Assembly (NCBI GenBank): GCA_947504795.1
Contig: CANNJG010000105.1
Coordinates: 1 to 6,610, forward strand
Origin: Legionellaceae bacterium
Lineage (GTDB): Bacteria > Pseudomonadota > Gammaproteobacteria > Legionellales > Legionellaceae
Direction: 5' to 3'
DNA length: 6,610 bases
Below, one piece after another: positions 4,212-6,610 of this stretch. The notes below the pieces were generated by a model. It was not told the origin of the DNA. It did no database searches and saw only the letters and a list, made by a program, of their open reading frames with translations. The position numbers and the translations under genes are program-made. Each line of letters opens with the position of its first letter. Within the stretch, counting starts at the first letter, position 1.

Positions 4212-6299
4212 TCATCTACACCATTGGAACTATATCGAAATATCGGCATCGCAGCACACGTAGATGCAGGCAAAACGACCACGACAGAGCGTGTGTTGTT
4301 TTACACGGGTACGTCACACAAAATTGGTGAAGTACACGATGGTGCTGCAACTATGGACTGGATGGTCCAAGAGCAAGAGCGCGGTATAACGATTACTTCA
4401 GCGGCCACAACTTGTTACTGGTCTGGTATGGATAAACAATATCCGAAACACCGCATCAACATCATTGACACCCCAGGTCACGTAGACTTTATGATTGAAG
4501 TCGAGCGGTCATTGCGCGTGCTCGATGGTGCAGTAGTTGTATTCGATTCGGTATCGGGTGTGGAGCCACAATCAGAAACTGTTTGGCGTCAAGCAAATAA
4601 ATACGGCGTTCCGCGTATTGTCTTCGTGAATAAAATGGACCGCATGGGGGCGAATTTTATCCGTGTGGTAGAGCAAATAAAACAACGGCTTGGTGCTAGC
4701 CCAGTGATAGTTCAATTGCCGATTGGTGCCGAAGAAACGTTTGTGGGCGTCATTGATCTGATAAAGATGAAAGCCATTGAATGGGATGAAGCGAGCAAAG
4801 GAATGACATTTGTTTACCACGATATTCCACAGACTATGCTTGCGCAATGCGAAGAGTATCGATCAAAGATTATCGAAGCTGCAGCAGAAGCTTCAGAAGA
4901 GTTAATGAATAAATATTTAGAAGGTGAAGCCCTAAGCGAAGATGAGATAAAACAAGCCATACGGCAACGCACGGTGAACAATGAAATTGTACCGGTATTC
5001 TGTGGCTCGGCTTTCAAAAACAAAGGGGTTCAGGCCGTGTTAGACGGAGTGATTGATTATCTGCCAGCACCTGTGGACATTCCTCCGGTCAATGGGCTAG
5101 ATGACGATGGAGAACCCGCTGAACGTGAAACTTCTTACGATGCGCCATTCTCTGCCTTGGTCTTCAAAATTGCTACCGATCCTTTTGTGGGAACTTTGAC
5201 GTACTTCCGGGCTTACTCTGGTGTTGTTAAATGCGGAGACACACTCTACAACCCTGTTAAAGGCAAAAAAGAACGGATTGGACGTTTGCTACAAATGCAC
5301 GCGAATTCTCGAGAAGAAATCAAAGAAGTTCGAGCAGGAGATATCGCTGCCGCAGTCGGTTTGAAATCAGTGTCAACCGGCGATACCTTGTGTGACATCA
5401 ACAAGTTGATTACGCTAGAGCGCATGGACTTTCCCGATCCTGTGATTGCTGTGGCAGTTGAACCTAAGACAAAAGCGGATCAAGAAAAAATGGGGGTCGC
5501 CCTGGGTAAGCTAGCTCAAGAAGATCCATCATTCAGAGTCCACACAGATGAAGAAACGGGACAAACAATTATTCAAGGAATGGGCGAGTTGCACCTTGAA
5601 ATTATTGTAGACCGAATGAAGCGTGAGTTTTTGGTCGAAGCAAATGTAGGCAAACCACAAGTGGCGTACCGAGAAACACTAAAGGCAGCGGTTGAGCAAG
5701 AAGGCAAATTTGTGCGTCAATCGGGTGGTCGTGGACAGTATGGTCATGTATGGCTAAAAATTGAACCTCAAGTGCGTGGTGTTGGCTACGAATTCGTGAA
5801 TGCGATTGTGGGAGGAGCTATTCCAAAAGAATATATTCCAGCAGTAGACAAAGGTGTTCAGGAGCAATTACAAAACGGAGTCATAGCAGGTTACCCAGTT
5901 GTCGACGTAAAGGTCACTTTGTTTGATGGTTCATTCCATGAAGTTGACTCGAGTGAAATGGCATTTAAGATTGCGGGCTCGCAGTGCTTTAAACAAGGTG
6001 CTCAAAAAGCTAAACCTGTATTGCTAGAACCCATTATGAAAGTAGAAGTAGTAACCCCCGAAGATTATATGGGTGATGTCATGGGCGACTTAAGCCGTCG
6101 ACGCGGTATTTTGCAGGGCATGGATGAGTCTCCTGCCGGACGCGTGATTCGAGCAGAAGTACCGCTGGCTGAAATGTTTGGATATTCCACTGATCTACGA
6201 TCTGCGACACAAGGTCGTGCAACGTATACAATGGAATTCGAGAAATACTCGGAAGCCCCTGCAAACGTAGCTGAAGCAATTATTGAAAAAAATAATTAA
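4209..6299 (+). CDS. fusA: Translation elongation factor G
   Basis: EF-G is the GTPase that translocates tRNAs and mRNA on the ribosome and, with RRF, splits post-termination ribosomes. The 696 residues are full length. The GTPase motifs are intact: AHVDAGKTTT (16-25), RGITI (58-62, switch I), DTPGH (87-91, catalytic His91), NKMD (141-144) and GSAFKN (266-271). A G' insert typical of EF-G occupies about 165-255. Domain II is about 290-400, domain III about 405-480 with QGMGELHLEI, domain IV about 485-605 with GGRGQYGHV and the tip loop SFHEVDSSEMAFK (His577), and domain V about 610-690 with GDLSRRRG and EMFGYSTDLRS. Nothing looks degenerate. It resembles the canonical translocase rather than the mitochondrial-like or EF-G2 paralogues, as expected inside a str operon. 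It starts at GTG, 15 bases after rpsG, and tuf follows after 33 bases. Confidence 0.98.
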   Translation: MSSTPLELYRNIGIAAHVDAGKTTTTERVLFYTGTSHKIGEVHDGAATMDWMVQEQERGITITSAATTCYWSGMDKQYPKHRINIIDTPGHVDFMIEVERSLRVLDGAVVVFDSVSGVEPQSETVWRQANKYGVPRIVFVNKMDRMGANFIRVVEQIKQRLGASPVIVQLPIGAEETFVGVIDLIKMKAIEWDEASKGMTFVYHDIPQTMLAQCEEYRSKIIEAAAEASEELMNKYLEGEALSEDEIKQAIRQRTVNNEIVPVFCGSAFKNKGVQAVLDGVIDYLPAPVDIPPVNGLDDDGEPAERETSYDAPFSALVFKIATDPFVGTLTYFRAYSGVVKCGDTLYNPVKGKKERIGRLLQMHANSREEIKEVRAGDIAAAVGLKSVSTGDTLCDINKLITLERMDFPDPVIAVAVEPKTKADQEKMGVALGKLAQEDPSFRVHTDEETGQTIIQGMGELHLEIIVDRMKREFLVEANVGKPQVAYRETLKAAVEQEGKFVRQSGGRGQYGHVWLKIEPQVRGVGYEFVNAIVGGAIPKEYIPAVDKGVQEQLQNGVIAGYPVVDVKVTLFDGSFHEVDSSEMAFKIAGSQCFKQGAQKAKPVLLEPIMKVEVVTPEDYMGDVMGDLSRRRGILQGMDESPAGRVIRAEVPLAEMFGYSTDLRSATQGRATYTMEFEKYSEAPANVAEAIIEKNN

Positions 6300-6332
6300 C
6301 AACATCTAACACATAGGTAATGAGGTACTGTA

Positions 6333-6610
6333 ATGGCAAAGGAAAAATTCGAACGTAAAAAACCACACGTCAATGTAGGAACAATTGGACACGTTGATCA
6401 TGGTAAAACAACCTTGACAGCCGCTATTACGACGATAATGGCGAAGAAATATGGTGGTACCGCGAAAGCCTACGATCAAATTGATGCTGCGCCAGAAGAA
6501 CGAGCACGCGGCATCACGATTTCTACAGCACATGTGGAATATGAATCAGCGAATCGTCATTACGCACACGTGGATTGTCCTGGACACGCGGATTATGTTA
6601 AGAACATGAT
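6333..6610 (+). CDS. tuf: Translation elongation factor Tu, N-terminal part, cut by the right edge
   Basis: EF-Tu carries aminoacyl-tRNA to the ribosomal A site as a GTP complex. Only the first 92 residues are present, beginning MAKEKFERKKPHVNVGTIGH, and they follow the E. coli protein almost residue by residue. Visible are the P-loop GHVDHGKT (19-26), switch I RGITIST (59-65), which carries the Mg-binding Thr62, and DCPGHADYVKNM (81-92) with catalytic His85. The frame is open to the last base. GAGGT (6322-6326) lies 6 bases before the ATG, and an in-frame TGA at 6321-6323 fixes the start. The 33-base gap after fusA shows no promoter or terminator, so the gene should be co-transcribed with fusA. 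Many proteobacteria carry two near-identical tuf copies; whether this genome does cannot be seen here. In related genomes the S10 ribosomal protein operon often follows. Confidence 0.98.
   Translation, partial: MAKEKFERKKPHVNVGTIGHVDHGKTTLTAAITTIMAKKYGGTAKAYDQIDAAPEERARGITISTAHVEYESANRHYAHVDCPGHADYVKNM

Noticed and set aside
1..6610. A novel defence, mobile or otherwise undescribed system
   Set aside because: Every long frame is accounted for by a well-known housekeeping family, and there are no integrase, transposase, repeat-array or unexplained intergenic signals. Novelty here is limited to gene order and a few residues.

Overview
The window looks like chromosomal core sequence from a gammaproteobacterium with moderate G+C (judged by eye). 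SurA, PdxA and the chromosomal-type DHFR all read like gammaproteobacterial proteins. The S7 sequence, with its extra acidic/Gly-Ser loop, suggests a member or relative of the Legionellales, but that placement rests on memory of family sequences and is tentative. All genes are on the + strand and packed tightly. The longest stretches without a gene are 84 and 145 bases.

Region 1 (1-310) is the C-terminal end of a bestrophin-family membrane protein that enters from the left edge. A plausible intrinsic terminator overlaps its last codons. Region 2 (360-3117) is a three-gene unit, surA-pdxA-folA, in which each junction is a 4-base ATGA stop/start overlap. It encodes a periplasmic outer-membrane-protein chaperone, an enzyme of pyridoxal-phosphate synthesis and dihydrofolate reductase. 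Region 3 (3118-3262) is an intergenic region with a near-consensus sigma70 promoter and a short AT-rich dyad in the predicted leader. Region 4 (3263 to the right edge) is the str operon, rpsL-rpsG-fusA-tuf, encoding S12, S7, EF-G and EF-Tu. tuf is cut by the window end after 92 codons.

The str genes supply the 30S decoding centre and the two main elongation GTPases. Their promoter has a G/C-containing discriminator, which fits growth-rate or stringent control. In the surA unit, PdxA (PLP) and FolA (tetrahydrofolate) supply two cofactors used together by one-carbon enzymes such as serine hydroxymethyltransferase. SurA is joined to them by ancestral gene order rather than by pathway.

I see no mobile element, CRISPR array, RNA gene or undescribed system. 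The points worth a second look are evolutionary. The gene order differs from the textbook one on both sides of 3118-3262: rpoBC is not upstream of rpsL, rsmA-apaG-apaH is absent between pdxA and folA, and a bestrophin gene replaces lptD upstream of surA. DHFR has Cys in place of the active-site-loop Trp. S7 has an insertion of about 20 residues. The first SurA parvulin domain lacks both active-site His residues. The rpsL-rpsG gap is too short for E. coli-style S7 autoregulation.
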